Source: Isoetes taiwanensis
Lineage: Eukaryota; Streptophyta; Lycopodiopsida; Isoetales; Isoetaceae
NCBI GenBank assembly: GCA_021234155.1
Contig: JAJEKV010000071.1
Span: 1,995,138-2,059,137, forward strand
Direction of reading: 5' to 3'
DNA: 64,000 bases
Shown here: positions 20,636 to 32,469 of the stretch, one piece after another
Layout: every line of letters begins with the position of its first letter
How positions within the stretch are numbered: position 1 is the stretch's first letter
Program-made: the position numbers and the translations under genes
The notes under the pieces: model-generated
What the model saw: the letters and a program-made list of their open reading frames with translations, nothing else
Databases searched by the model: none
What the model was told of the DNA's origin: nothing

Positions 20636-21811
20636 ATGGCCTGCACCAAACAGACAACCCGGATCACTGTGCCCCCTGGACATGTGAGCGCCCAAGAGCG
20701 GGCCGCTCGACAGAAGGTCCGACAGTTCCAGGAGCGAGCCGAAGAGGAGGAACAGGAGGCTCAGCCTAACTCTAATGCCGAAGAGGAGACCCTAGAGCAC
20801 CAGGAGGAGGAGCGCCCCCAAAGCCTTGAAGAAGAAGCCGAGGAAATCACAGAAGAAGAGGCGGCAGCGTTACTGCGGAGGGAGCTCGAGAGAGAGCTCT
20901 TCCAGGACTTCGACAAGGAGGAAAAGAAGATGAAGAAGAGGAAGAGGGATGGCGGACAGACGAAGGAAAGGAAGTCGAAGGAGGAGCGTCACAGGGAGAA
21001 GGAGGAGCGACGTAAGAGAAAAGAGGAAAAGAAGCAGAAGAGGGAGGAAAAGAAGAGGCGACGGGAGGAGGGCGAGAAGCTGAGGGCAGAAAAAGGAAAA
21101 GGCCCTGCGCTATCAAAGGACACGAAGCACAAGCTGAAGATGACTCCCGCCAAAGGAGTCGCCATCCAGGAGCCCGACCCCGAAAAGCCTCCATCCTCAT
21201 CTGACACTGAGTCAGATGAGGAAAGAAGGATTCCCAACCCAACTGAGGGTTCGGGACCCTCGAACACAGGGTGAGGAAAAGAAGACGTAGTAGCAGGGGC
21301 ACCCCCGTACCCCAAGTGGCCATCTCCCAAGCACCCGTCAGACATCAACAAGAAGCCGAGGCCACAATGGGAGTCATATGTACTCAAGCAAGATCTTGAG
21401 TACAGGAAGAAGTTGAAAGAATATACTTCGTACATGAAAATGCACGAAGAATACTCTAAGTACTACGAGGAGCACAAGGTTACGTTTGTCGAAGGAGGTC
21501 GGCCGACGAAGAAGAACACACTGAAGCCACCACCTGAGAAACCAGCTCCCCCAAAGAAGCCCGTTAGAAGAAAGGCGGACTCGCAATTTTCCAGAGCTGC
21601 TCGAGAGATCCGATATTTCCAGCGGAGTTACGGCTTTCTTATCCCTAGAGCTCCCTTCGCAAGGCTCACAAGGGAAGTTTTACAGGAGTTCGACCCCTCG
21701 AAGCGAGTCACAGATGATATGTTGCTCAAGCATGTGAGGTGGCCGAAAGCAAAAGATATAGTCCAAAGACTGAAGACTTCGTTGCATGTGCTATGCATGC
21801 AAAAAGAGTGA
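20636..21811 (+). pseudogene. ORF1 copy B: broken histone H3-like protein
   Basis: Same start and tail as copy A (MACTKQTTR). A CGA-to-TGA change puts a stop at 21272-21274 (codon 213), after which the frame continues to 21811. The alpha-1 region survives (LIPRAPFARLTREVL). From about 21727 the sequence that encodes alpha-2 is rearranged and frameshifted, and the recognisable CMPKDTRLAKYI segment falls in another frame. So the H3 fold cannot be made from this copy. Confidence 0.85.
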
Positions 21812-22007
21812 CATGTATGCCAAAAGATACGAGGCTGGCTAAATACATTAAGAAGGAATTCTAGATTAATCCTTGTAAATAATTTTTGTAAATATAAGTT
21901 TGTAATTTTGCTGGATTAATGTGTTAAATCGTGTCTAATCAAGGTGTATTACAAACTTTTGCATTTGGAATTAACAAAATTGGAGTAAAACTCAGTGTTT
22001 TTGGCCC

Positions 22008-22490
22008 CACCCCTCATAGAGTGTGCCCAGACCACTTTGGACAAGGCTCCTAAGTGCTCCCCGCGCACTGTGTGAGTGGTCGAGCACTGATCTATGCCAA
22101 AACTTGTCCAAATGCAGAAAGTAAGCACACCATTCGACTCAACTCACCTTAATTAGTAGGATTTGACCCTTAGTTTGTAGAAATTGGCCAACCCTAACTC
22201 AAATGGAGCCCCACCCCTCACAGAGTGCACTCAGACCACTTTGGACAAGGCTCCTAAGTGCTCCCCGCGCACTGTGTGAGTGGTCGACCCCTAAACTACA
22301 CCAAAACTTGTCCAAATGAAGCAAGTAAGGGCACAATCCGACCTATGTCGACGAGATATGCAGGATTCCATCCTTAGTTTGCATGTTTGGCATCATCCTC
22401 GACCCAAACAAGGCCCCACCCCTTACACAGAGTACCCAGACCACTTTGGATCATGTTCCTAAGTGCTCCCCGCGCACTGTGTGAGTGGTC
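22008..22490 (+). repeat. Hairpin repeats H3-H5, copy B
   Basis: Copies at 22008-22081, 22212-22285 and 22419-22490. H5 has lost two bases in its 5' arm; the apical hairpin is intact, with one loop substitution (TCATGT). Confidence 0.8.
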
Positions 22491-22779
22491 ACACTTAAAT
22501 TGTCCTAACTTAGCATAACTTTCACCAAATTAGAGGAAATTGTTGCAATAGGATCCTTAGAATGCACTCCTTAGCATGATTACTTGTCTTTTGCATAGCA
22601 ATACCTTAGAATCATAGGTTTTTCCCAAACCCTAAAATTTCCCAAAATTAGGGTTTTTGCCTATAAGTAGACCACAACCCTCATTTGCATCCTACGCCCT
22701 TGCTCCTCACTCCTAGCCAATTTTCCAGGCCCCTAAGGCGCTTTCCCATCTGTTTAATATCCCCAGCTGCTCATAGACC

Positions 22780-24457
22780 ATGGCAACCTTTGCATTTAGG
22801 CGATGGTACAGTGCCACAGCTCATGTGGCCGAGGCCAACATCAACTCCGTCTTCGCCGTTTTCCAGAAGCAGGTTGATGTGGAGGCCACCATCAATGCCA
22901 CCCCCTTCTACCAAGACATTATGTCGGAGTTCCAGCTAAGATAGGACCTTCTCTAGTAGAGCTGCCACCTTGCGTAGGATATTTTGCACCAAACATGGCC
23001 CTCAAGATAGCACTCCAAGACATACCTAATATAGACAAGTACCTAGAAAACAAGGCTAGTCGCCTACCTAATTACATGTCTGTATCTGCCAACAGGAGAA
23101 GATACTTCTCTTACAATGCAGCCGTAGCTATTTTCCTATCTCTTCGAGCCCAAACCCAGATAGGAGAACCATCGGTGCAACCCCTAGACATAGAGCCAAT
23201 GGCCATGGCAGCAGCTGAAGAAGAGCAAATGCGCCTTGCATACGAGGAGGCAGAGGAAGAAGAAGAGGAAGGAAGCGGCTCGGATTCAGAGGACATCGAC
23301 CTGGTATAAGAAAGGAAACAAGCAGAGCAGCAGCTCCAAAGCTTCGAAGAAGGGCTCAAAGTTACAAGAACAGCCCCACCACTTGGGCAAGGAATTACAA
23401 GCTTGACCCCGGTGATTATAGGAGGAGAGGCACTCCATGATATTAAGAACCTCCCCGAGTGCCGAGACAGGGGCTACAGGGTAGATGAACTCCTACATCC
23501 TACGACAAGATCATGATCTCGACGACTTCATCGACAGAGAAATTCAAGACTTCCCCATCAGCATAAGGGAAGCCAGAACATACACCCGGCCAGACATCCA
23601 CAGATATTGAAGCCTACACCGACATCAGACAGATGATGGCTGAGCAAGAGTTGCTGACGGAAGAGGAGTTCTTGGCGATTCAGGAGCGCATGGGAATCAA
23701 GGGAAAATCAACGTCTATACTCCCACCTAGCACATCGGCATCGGCACCAGCATCATCAGAAAGAAGAAGCATCAACCTGACATCTTCCATGTACCGTGAC
23801 TACAGAGAGACGGTGGAAGTACCAGTTGATGAGTACTCCGGAAGACACCAAGCAGCCTTCACATCAGGCGGAGAGGCAGGGCATGACAAAGCCCTTAGGT
23901 TCTATCTCCCTTTACTCATAGATGGAAGGATAGCGGTCATACACTGCCAATTCAACCCACGGGGTGAAGAAGGAGTCTTCAAGCTCATCGCTCTCTCAGG
24001 ATTCGGAAGTCATGCTCGTATGGCCCCAAACATCGACCATGTCATCCTCGTCAAGAGAACGATAGCATTGAGCATCTTCGACTTCGCAGTCCCCTACAGA
24101 TGGCAGGGCAGATTGGCAGTGACTGCAACCTACACATCGGACAGGAGAATCGAAGACTTGGTGACCGCACTTCAAGGAGGCCGCCGCGAACATTTCTCTT
24201 CTGCAACCCGATGCGAAAAGAAGCTTTGTGCTAAGTCGAATAGTTCTCAATTTTGGACATTCGTGGGATGGAAAAGAACGCAGGAGTTGAACATGCACTA
24301 TTGCCATCTGTTTTGTACCCGTATGATAGATAGGTGCTATTTGACTACCATAGGATTCCCATTATTCTTTATTGTTTTCATTTATTTTATTTTATTTTTG
24401 CATCCGATGATAGTCAGCGGGGTTTGGGCATTGAATGGGGTCAACCATTATCAATAG
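22780..24457 (+). pseudogene. ORF2 copy B: same unknown protein, broken differently
   Basis: Start MATFAFRRWYSATAHVAEAN is intact, unlike copy A. A one-base loss near 22932 shifts the frame, which resumes from 22995 to an in-frame TAA at 23307-23309 after an acidic Ser/Asp/Glu stretch. The frame then reads on without a stop (ERKQAEQQLQSF, ITSLTPVIIGGEA), shifts near 23510, and is open from 23633 to 24457. That last part carries LLTEEEFLAIQERMG, ALRFYLPLLIDGRIAV, ALSGFGSHARMAPN and RRIEDLVTALQGG. The final 35 or so codons run into the hairpin array and are probably not original. Together the two copies imply a protein of roughly 550-600 residues. Confidence 0.7.
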
Positions 24458-24832
24458 CTTGACCGCTAGACTGTCATCGCGATGTCATTTATTTTATTTT
24501 ATTTTTGCATCCGATGACAGTCAGCGGGGTTTGGGCATTGAATGGGGTCAACCATTATCAATAGCTTGACTGCTAGACTATCATCGCGATGGATGTTCTA
24601 TATTCTTTTCATTTATTTTATTTTATTTTTGCATCCGATGACAGTCAGCGGGTTTTGGGCATTGAATGGGGTCAACTATTATCAATAGCTTGACCACTAA
24701 ACTGTCATTGCGATGATGTTCTATTCATCTATTTCATCTTATTTTTACATCCCATGATAGTCAGTGGATTTTAGGCTTTGGGGTCGCCCACTACCAATAG
24801 CTTGACCACTAGGCTGGCATAGCGCTGTGATT
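24376..24832 (+). repeat. Four tandem repeats (about 110-120 bp), each a stem-loop
   Basis: Each unit opens with an AT-rich stretch (TCATTTATTTTATTTT) and then folds. CATCCGATGACAGTCAGCGG pairs with CCGCTAGACTGTCATCGCGA, and an inner GGTCAA pairs with TTGACC. The fourth unit has CAGTGG facing CCACT where the first has CAGCGG facing CCGCT, a paired change. It lies directly 3' of ORF2 copy B. Confidence 0.85.
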
Positions 24833-25357
24833 TATTGTATATCTTTTGTTGATTTTCTTTAAAAGTCCTCAGACAGAGAACAAAAAAAATAGAAAAATGA
24901 ATGACGTGAGATAGCACGTTATCTATCATATGGGCAGAGAAGGGAGATTTTTTTATTTTTTTATTTTTCCTCTTTTGTCATACCTTATTAGAACAACGGT
25001 GAATAAGTCGTCTGTACTTGTCTAATTAGTGGTTGAAGAAAACACGCGTATGCAAGCATCTACACATATGATAATTACGGAAAACCCAACTTGTTAACAA
25101 AAGAGTTCTCTGTACATAACATTTCTCTTGCGTATACATGCGAGATTCGTGTATCATTGACTATTTGCAAAGACACATGTACCTCATATTCGAATGACGT
25201 CGAAGAAGTCATATGTACCTGCTCAATAATGATTAAAGAAAAGAAAGCACACATTAGCAGAGAAAACGTTAAGGCAAACATACCTTTGTAGTAGAGAATT
25301 GAAGAAGCCACAAAGAAGCTGCACATATGATGTGATAATTAAGAAAAACTTAGCTGG
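24833..25357 (-). pseudogene. Degenerate second copy of Helitron helicase C-terminus
   Basis: 25060-25210 is a diverged copy of 25325-25500, including the region that on the minus strand encodes the NVFAHGQLHTALTRIRK block of the helicase. Stops and indels make it unreadable. The bases before 25060 show nothing recognisable. Confidence 0.5.
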
Positions 25358-26704
25358 TTAGCAAAGTAGTTCTTTGTAGACAACATTCGCAGTGTATTTT
25401 GTTGTGTTATCCGAAGATAAGAGGATGAGTACATCTTCCCTCTTTCGTATACGTGTCAGGGCCGTGTGTAATTGACCATGTGCAAAGACATTCGTACGTA
25501 AATCAAGGACAACACGATCCAACATTAGTCCCTGGCAGCTATTGAAGGTGGTGGAGTATGCTAGTCGTAATGGTAGTTGGCGTCTGTGGATGGTCCATGG
25601 TCTATTTTCGGGTTGGTAAAAGAAGTCAGTCCTTGAAATTGGATACGTGCAATCATTCAAACGTGCTGTTGACCCTAGAACTTTGACCATTACGAACTTA
25701 TCATGCATTGACGTGATCATGACTCTTGCATTCTTCACCAAACCCTTTTCAGTGTCAAGTCGTTTCATAACGTGGCATATTGCTCCTTAAGATTCGGGTT
25801 CGTGTTCGGGAATGCTTAATGGGTGAAATTGTTCAAAAAATCTGACGTTGCATAAGGATGGTCATACACGATTTCATCTTCTTCACTAATGTGATCGTGG
25901 CTATAATATTTCTTACTTTTGTTGGACACTTTATCTAGCATACGTTCGTTGAAATCTTTGACGTGTTTGTTGATAGGAGACAAAAATGCTCGTTTCTCAC
26001 ACTGACTTGGATTCTTCAAGATGTCAGACGGATACAGAAACTCTTCCGCGTCTGTAATTTTGGTAGTTTTGTTAAATATGTCTAAGGAAACCATCGATTC
26101 CTATGTCATCAACATATTGCATCAGCTCCGGATCACCCGCATTTCGCACTGGTTGTTCTAATTTTAGCACATGAAATGTTTGCCATAACGGAGATGACTT
26201 TATGGACGCATTGATTGCTGCAGTTTTGCCTCCTCCCTTAACAACAAGTGCTACTTACCTGAAATCTCCAGAAGCTATGAAATGCTTTGCCCCAAAGGGA
26301 GAACTATTTTTACACAACTGCTGCAAGAGGTTGTGTACACTCTCTATAACTGCTTTATTAGCCATTGGGGACTCATCCCAAGTTATCGCTCTTACTGCAA
26401 TGAGAAGTTCAGCGGCTCCTGAATCTCGTTCTAATAATGAATGTAGGCCTGCATTTTTTTCTACAACCGGTATTTGGAAAAGCGAGTGAGCAGTTCGACC
26501 TCCTGGGTATTGAAGATCTGCAAGTGTTGTTCTTCCGCATGGAAGCACTATGTCCTTATTCCCGCATATCAATAAATATATACAGTTAAGAACAAACGTT
26601 TTTCCTGTACCAGCCTTGCCATTTACAAATATTGGTTGCTTGCTGTGTATCTGTTTTATCTCATCTCGTATGTAACTATATACTTCTAATTGGTTATTGT
26701 TCAT
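25358..26704 (-). pseudogene. Helitron PIF1-like helicase, decayed
   Basis: Minus-strand pieces read from 26704 downward. Walker A is FVNGKAGTGKTFVLN (26704-26255 piece). A middle piece at 26094-25816 has the LSPINKHVKDFNERML segment. The C-terminal motifs (LAYSTTFNSCQGLMLDRVVL, then AHGQLHTALTRI) are at 25768-25358. Frameshifts and gaps separate the pieces. This is the SF1B helicase half of a Helitron RepHel protein; the Rep half is just upstream at 26711-28515. Confidence 0.9.
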
Positions 26705-26710
26705 TGCGTT

Positions 26711-28515
26711 TCACATCTCTATTACAGCTTCTAAATAAGCTCCATGATCAGGAAAGACGGATGACTCATGCATTACATCTCTTACGAGACGAGCGTGCAA
26801 TTGTAACCCGAAGGCTACAATGTTAGTGCCATGTTGAATCAATATATTATTAATTAAGTGGAGTGATTCGTTAAATGCAACTGTTTCTTCATTGGAGTAT
26901 TGGTCTAGCAAATCAATGCTCATTGGTACTCGGAATCTATTCCATATTTCGAGTGCCGGTGCTTGATCAAGTAAGACCATTGCAAATAAAAATCGTAGTT
27001 GTGTGGGACTTAGAGACAATGATGTTGCTTCTTCCATAATTAGCGTTGCCTCGTTACACACTGCAAGTAGTCCATGTGCTTCTGCAGCTTGTCGGTAAGT
27101 CTCATATTCCAAATTATTTACGATCTTGATTTCATCCCACGTTCTTATAGGCCGGTGTATTAGGATTTGTCTTAAATAAAATGCTTCACCAACTCGAGGC
27201 AATAATAAATGTATCCTACATATAATTGGTTGCAGAGTTCTTTTTTTGACAATACTTTTTGCGTATCCTGGCCGTTCTTGCTCTAGATACTCACCACGTT
27301 GCAAGATAGATGTCTTATGGACGTAATGTGTATTGTTCATGATATTGGATATATGTGAGGGAATCAAACTCGGAATCTAGTGGTCGTGAAAAATAGTGGT
27401 CCAAGAGTGAATTTGTATTTGGTAACCGTAGGTGTAATGGGAGACATCTGACGGACGGTGACTTATCTGTTATATGATACGGCATTATTCTCCATGATGC
27501 CTCCATGGCAGACAGATATCGGCATTGATGTAGTCTCGTATTTCGTTTGTACCAGTTGGTCTCGTAGGTTTATCCGGTGATATACTTTTCGAAGAATCTA
27601 TCGACGTCTCCATTTCTTGCCCTTTATTTGCTAAGGAATCACATGACATATATTGAGTTTGTTGACTACTCCTTGACGAAGATTGAGCTGCAGATTCATT
27701 ATCCTGTGTTACTCGAAAGTTGGCACTATCGAACCCTTTATATATATAACCATAGAGATAGGAAAAGACGTGCACAGTAGATGCAACATCGACGGTGATA
27801 TGGCAATCTAGCTCATGGAGTAAGAATGCATTGTACGGGACTACCCACATATCATCTGCACTTCTTCTTCTATATTGTACATAACCCCTTGAATCAAGAT
27901 ATGTCGCGGGATTCACGGGCTTTGGGAAGTTGTAACAACACGAAGTATTGTTAGAAGAACATCTCTCCGTGTGTCTATGAATCATGAACTTTTGTACTTG
28001 GGCTCGAAGTACGGGATCCGATGGCAGTTCAGCAGAAATGATTTCGTAGATGCAGTCGATCGGTATATCAGGTTCTGTGTGCAGCACAAGGTGAGCGTGG
28101 GGCAATCCTCGTTTTTGGAACTCTACAGTATGTATCATATACGAATACGTTGAAAGAATTTTCATAGCAACTCTTTTAGTCGTTATAGTCTACCATGGAA
28201 ACATCGAACAACGATCATAGGTGCATCAGATGCGTTTTGTCTTGGCCTAAGTGTAGTTCGTATCTCGGGCCAATCTGTGTTTGTCGTCATCGTAATAAAT
28301 AGGGTGAGACGACCTTTTGCCCTTGAGAGCGCTAATGCATCTGCTACTTGTACTGAACACCATCTCTTACACCCCAAGAATGACGCAGGCAAGATAACGT
28401 CATTGTCATCATCATTATCATGTTCAGAATAGTCTTCGTCATACTGTATTCTTTTATTTCGGAATGCCGGCGTTCTAAAATAATTTAGGCGAGCATCTTC
28501 AACTCTTGAATACAT
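26711..28515 (-). pseudogene. Helitron Rep (HUH endonuclease) region, decayed
   Basis: Reading from 28515: MYSRVEDARLNYF, then RWCSVQVADALALSRAKGR (Helitron-like N region), then after a frameshift at about 28180 the HUH motif region VEFQKRGLPHAHLVLH and the tyrosine motif YLYGYIYKGFD. The linker to the helicase follows (27506-26711). Truncated at its 5' end near 28550. A second, related copy in the opposite orientation is at 48190-51120. Non-functional as it stands. Confidence 0.9.
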
Positions 28516-28559
28516 ATCTACTAGGTACTCTCCGCATAGCGACCTAGCTGCAAAGATCG

Positions 28560-29899
28560 ACTTGGTGTAATCCTAACAGGAGCAACAAGGCTATGGAGCC
28601 ATACAAAATCTGCACTAAAACGGGCTCTTCACAGGTGTACGACTTGCTATCTTGGTATAGTAGAGTTATAAGAAATAGAAGCAACTCCTTTTTAGAAATT
28701 TGTGAGGATCATATTATTCTGTTAGATGAGTTCGACAAATGTTTGCCAGCATATTTTCTGCACCAAAAATAGTAGTGAATATCAGTTAATAAAATATACT
28801 TTTAGCTTAATAATTATAGTGAATATCCTTTAATAAAATGTAGTTTTTAGTTTTTTGCAAGTCAGTAAGGACCTTTGTGCTATACATTTTCAAACCTTTC
28901 AGTTTTCTAGCAGAATTTAAGCTGGGGTACCAAGAGTGGCAGGATGGAAGACAACATGATAGAATAAGCATTTGTATGCTGTTAATCTTTTAACCTTTTT
29001 GATCTGACCGTTTTCTTCTTCTTTGCCACAAGGTTTTATGTACCACGCATGCACAACAACTACGAAAGAACTTGGAGGCATGATATTATGATTTTGTGGT
29101 TCTTGAGGCAGTGGCTTTGTAAGCTGCATTCTGGTCAGACTAAAACAAGAAGCGAGATACCATGTCTTGAGTTGCATGGGAGGTAGGAAAACAATTAAAC
29201 TGCAGATTTGAGTTTAACATTTCTCATTCAACACACAGGACTAGAACAAGCCAGACTAGAAACGATAGGCCTTGCAAATGTATAACTTTCTATTTCTTAT
29301 TTACAACGTGCCATATTAGGATTTTTCTATCTGTTATTTCAACTTGGCAATTTTCTGTTTGTTGATTTGAAAGACCCTTTGAATGGATAACTCTCAGAAG
29401 GCCCTCTGTAATCCAGAGGGAATCACAGATGGAAATCGGAGATGGGGAAATGGGGAAGAGCATGGATAACTGCTGTCAGAAGATACAATATGGATAATTG
29501 TCAGAAGGCATGTTGTGAATGAAGCAGGGCTTACTACAAATCTAGATAACTGTCAGAAGTATGCTATGAATGAACCAAGGCTTACCCACAAATGTATTTT
29601 CAAAGTCTTGAGTTGGTCATGGTATTCTTTTGGAAATTTTGATGAGTTTAGAGAGAGGCTGGCACATACCATAAACATAGTTCTAAATCTGCCATAGCAT
29701 GTATTCTAGATGAGAATTAAGATTTACTTTTTACGTTGACATATTATTCATTATTTACAACTATTAACATTCTTTTGCACTTAAAATTCATGCATACCTA
29801 GGCCAAGCGTAGGATTTCTTAGTTAGATACAAAGTTGAGTCGGTGTCAATCCTCGACCAAAGTAGCTGAAACCCGTACTTCATCTTCATTGAATCTTTG
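28560..29899. other. Non-coding AT-rich stretch
   Basis: No gene recognised. A weak imperfect repeat (GATAACTGTCAGAAG) recurs at 29388, 29465, 29494 and 29547. Confidence 0.45.
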
Positions 29900-30780
29900 C
29901 ATTTGTTATATATCAATAAGAAAGATGTAGCCATTAGACACAATATGGAACTACAAAGCCTAGCTGAACCCAAAGGGCTTCTATGTTGGAAGTGCCATGA
30001 AGACTATACAAAGCTTATCTCACAGTATTGAACGCGTTGTCCTCTCAAGGTAATAACATTTTTCTCTTTGTAATGCATAGATTGATGTTTGCCCAACACT
30101 GTATATTCTTTGCACATATTTATAAGCTAGATTTTGAGTACTTTTGTCAACAAAGAAGCAACATGTTACCCATCTCAAGGTCATACATTTCCATTCACTT
30201 CTCCATGGTTCATTTCGGTTGAATTCTTCCATTGGTTATATAAATAACAAATATGTAGCCATTACATACACTATAAACTACAAAGCCTAGCTCAATCCAA
30301 ATCCCATCTTGGAAGTGCCACAAAGCTACATTCTCCAACTCAAACTAAGAACATGCCTCTCTTTGTAATTAATTAGGTTGATGTTCGCCCAACACTGTAT
30401 ATTCATTGCACGCATATAAGAAAGACGATTTTGACTACTTTTGTCAACAAACAAGCATATTGCCATACGAAGCCTGGCTCCACCCAAAGGGCTCCCATAG
30501 TAAGATAAGATAAGACTATCAGGTACTTTTGATGTTTGCGTAACACTATATATTCGTTGCATGCTTTTAAGATAGAAGATTTTGACTACTATCATCAACA
30601 AGCAAGCAACATATTGCCAAAATCAAGGTAATTACTATTTAAAATCACATAGGTAGATGCTTGCCCAACACTACATAATTGTTGCACACATTTAACAAGC
30701 AAGATTTTGACATGTTGAATGCAACATCTCATTCACAAAATACGTTTGTCAATGAACAAGCAACATATTTACTTAACCAC
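29900..30780. repeat. Degenerate tandem repeat region
   Basis: At least four diverged copies of a unit containing TTGATGTTTGCCCAACACTG, ATTTTGACTACTTTTGTCAA and CAAGCAACATATT, at about 30085, 30380, 30530 and 30660. They are interleaved with copies of ACTACAAAGCCTAGCT at about 29950, 30280 and 30470. Confidence 0.75.
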
Positions 30781-30850
30781 CAACAAACAAATTAAGTAAA
30801 TGCTTCCACTGCTATTTCTATATATCTTATATAACTCTGACAGCTTATAT

Positions 30851-31045
30851 CTGACACAAATTGCACTTTCCCTCCAATGCCTATTTTGATAAGAGTAGGT
30901 GGTTCATGTTCATGCTAAAGCCAAAGTGCTCATTATATCACCATATATTTGACAGAACTCGCACTTGCTCTCCAAGGCCATTTTGGTTACAAAATGCTTT
31001 TCAAGTTGGTGCTAAAGCCTGGCAACGCCGGGCATCCATAACTAG
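30851..31045 (+). mobile_element. Helitron 3' end with internal 70-bp direct repeat
   Basis: Terminal hairpin GCCTGGC-AAC-GCCGGGC (7-bp stem) at 31017-31033, then CTAG at 31042-31045 followed by T. Upstream, 30851-30925 and 30949-31022 are diverged direct repeats (TGCTAAAGCC near each end). Same family as the end at 1527-1554. The 5' end was not found. Confidence 0.6.
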
Positions 31046-31353
31046 TAAACATAAGACTGATAAAGATTTTGTTTATAGATTGTTTAATAGAAAGCAACAT
31101 CAATTCACAAATATAAATCATGCTTTTATATTTGTCCATATATATATCATCTAAACATCCATGCTAATCTATAATATTATGCATACTGAGCAGTTAAATT
31201 TTCTTATCTTTGATCCCTACAATTGCTTTGCCCACATGTTTCTCGCAACATCGTTGGTGCATTCGACTATTTGTAGAAGACGATGTAATCGAGTAAGTTG
31301 TCCGCACATTTTGTTAATGCTCAGAGATAACTTAAGCACACTCATTGGACATC

Positions 31354-32289
31354 TTATCTAATTCTGTCGATAACCTCTCTTGTGTTTGGCCTTGCACATA
31401 ACCTATATGATGCTATGTGCAATGCAACTCGATTTCGTCTCCTCTTTCTAGTTGTTCCACTATTAACTTGATACATTCTCACTACCTCCCCATTACTTGC
31501 AACCTTATCAAATACTGCTCGAATCGCTTGATTGTTTGAACATTCACCTATCTCTTGACTAGCATGTAATGTTGTACTTGTATCCTTCTGCCCAAGCTGC
31601 TTTTCCATTATACTACAAAGCAATAGAAAATAATATCCTTAGAACACTCAAACTGTAACAGAGATGTGTGCACAATATCATAGCATATATTCATGAAACT
31701 CTCAAATATATGGATGTTCATCTTATTCACACACTACCACTGTAACAAAGGGCAATTATATATCTCAAGTTCTTCCCCACGAACTATTGACTATGTATTC
31801 AGTCACTATATAAAATAGGAACCAGTAATCTCACATTGGTAACCCCATCTAGAATGTACATAACATCTCTACCGAATACACCCATTAATACATGGCTAGT
31901 TCATCGTCTACGATAATCTCTTCTATGGAAAACTTGGATTGTCACATCGTTTCCCAAGATCAAAGCCCTGCATATGCCCTCAACATCGTCATTTGGCCCT
32001 CACAAAACCTCAATAGCAACAGGTGACGAGGGTGCATATTCCCATTTGTTATGACCTCCTCAAATAAGTCACTAGAATTTATTATTGCAATGTTATTCAT
32101 ATCTTGAATTTCAAACGAGACGATTGAAAATAAACGAACATCTCCAACAGTTCTAACAAACCCAACGACTTCTCTACTTCTTCTCGCACCAAAAACCAAT
32201 GAGTACACGAGTAAGAACTCGTGGCATCCAACTGTGCTCACATCCAAACCCCGGAGTACAGCAAACATCAACTCCACAGCTCTATCCAT
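31354..32289 (-). other. Two unrecognised open frames
   Basis: Open frames of 89 codons (31623-31354) and 109 codons (32289-31960) are open on the minus strand. The second reads GCHEFLLVYSLVFGARRS and VSFEIQDMNNIAIINSSDLF. No family recognised and no clear splice linking them. They may be a decayed host-gene or Helitron passenger fragment, or chance. Confidence 0.25.
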
Positions 32290-32469
32290 TCAATATATGT
32301 AGCGTAGTCGAATCCCGTTAACAAAAACTCACCTAAATAATGAGATGGATTAACCCTTAATATATGTATATTAGATACGAGAATACGATATACCAAGATT
32401 TTAAGAACCACATCATGCCTCGAATTGTACCTAATCATTCTTTGTCTCTACACATAACCCTGGATATGG

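Larger units (their letters stand above)
8996..24352 (+). mobile_element. Tandem array of two retroelement-like units (histone H3-like element)
   Basis: Two long direct copies, 8996-16434 and 16898-24352, are offset by about 7900 bp and nearly identical by eye, with scattered substitutions and small indels. Each has, in order: an unrecognised Ser/Thr-rich ORF3 zone, a TATA promoter with telomere-like repeats, a tRNA-iMet primer-binding site, a histone H3-like ORF1, and an ORF2. If LTRs run from about 10558 to 12029 and 18459 to 19929, one full element (10558-19929) is flanked by half-copies, as unequal recombination between LTRs would produce. No reverse transcriptase, integrase or protease is visible, so it would be non-autonomous (LARD-like). 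An endogenous pararetrovirus is an alternative, since that group also uses this primer site and forms tandem arrays, but the missing polymerase argues equally against it. Confidence 0.75.

Noticed and set aside
8996-24352. Firm call of an endogenous pararetrovirus
   Set aside because: The primer site and tandem layout fit, but I see no reverse transcriptase, movement protein or coat protein motif.
24376-24832. Regularly spaced palindromic repeats resembling a CRISPR array
   Set aside because: The repeats are about 110-120 bp, adjacent, and without unique spacers, in a plant nuclear context. They are tandem stem-loops.
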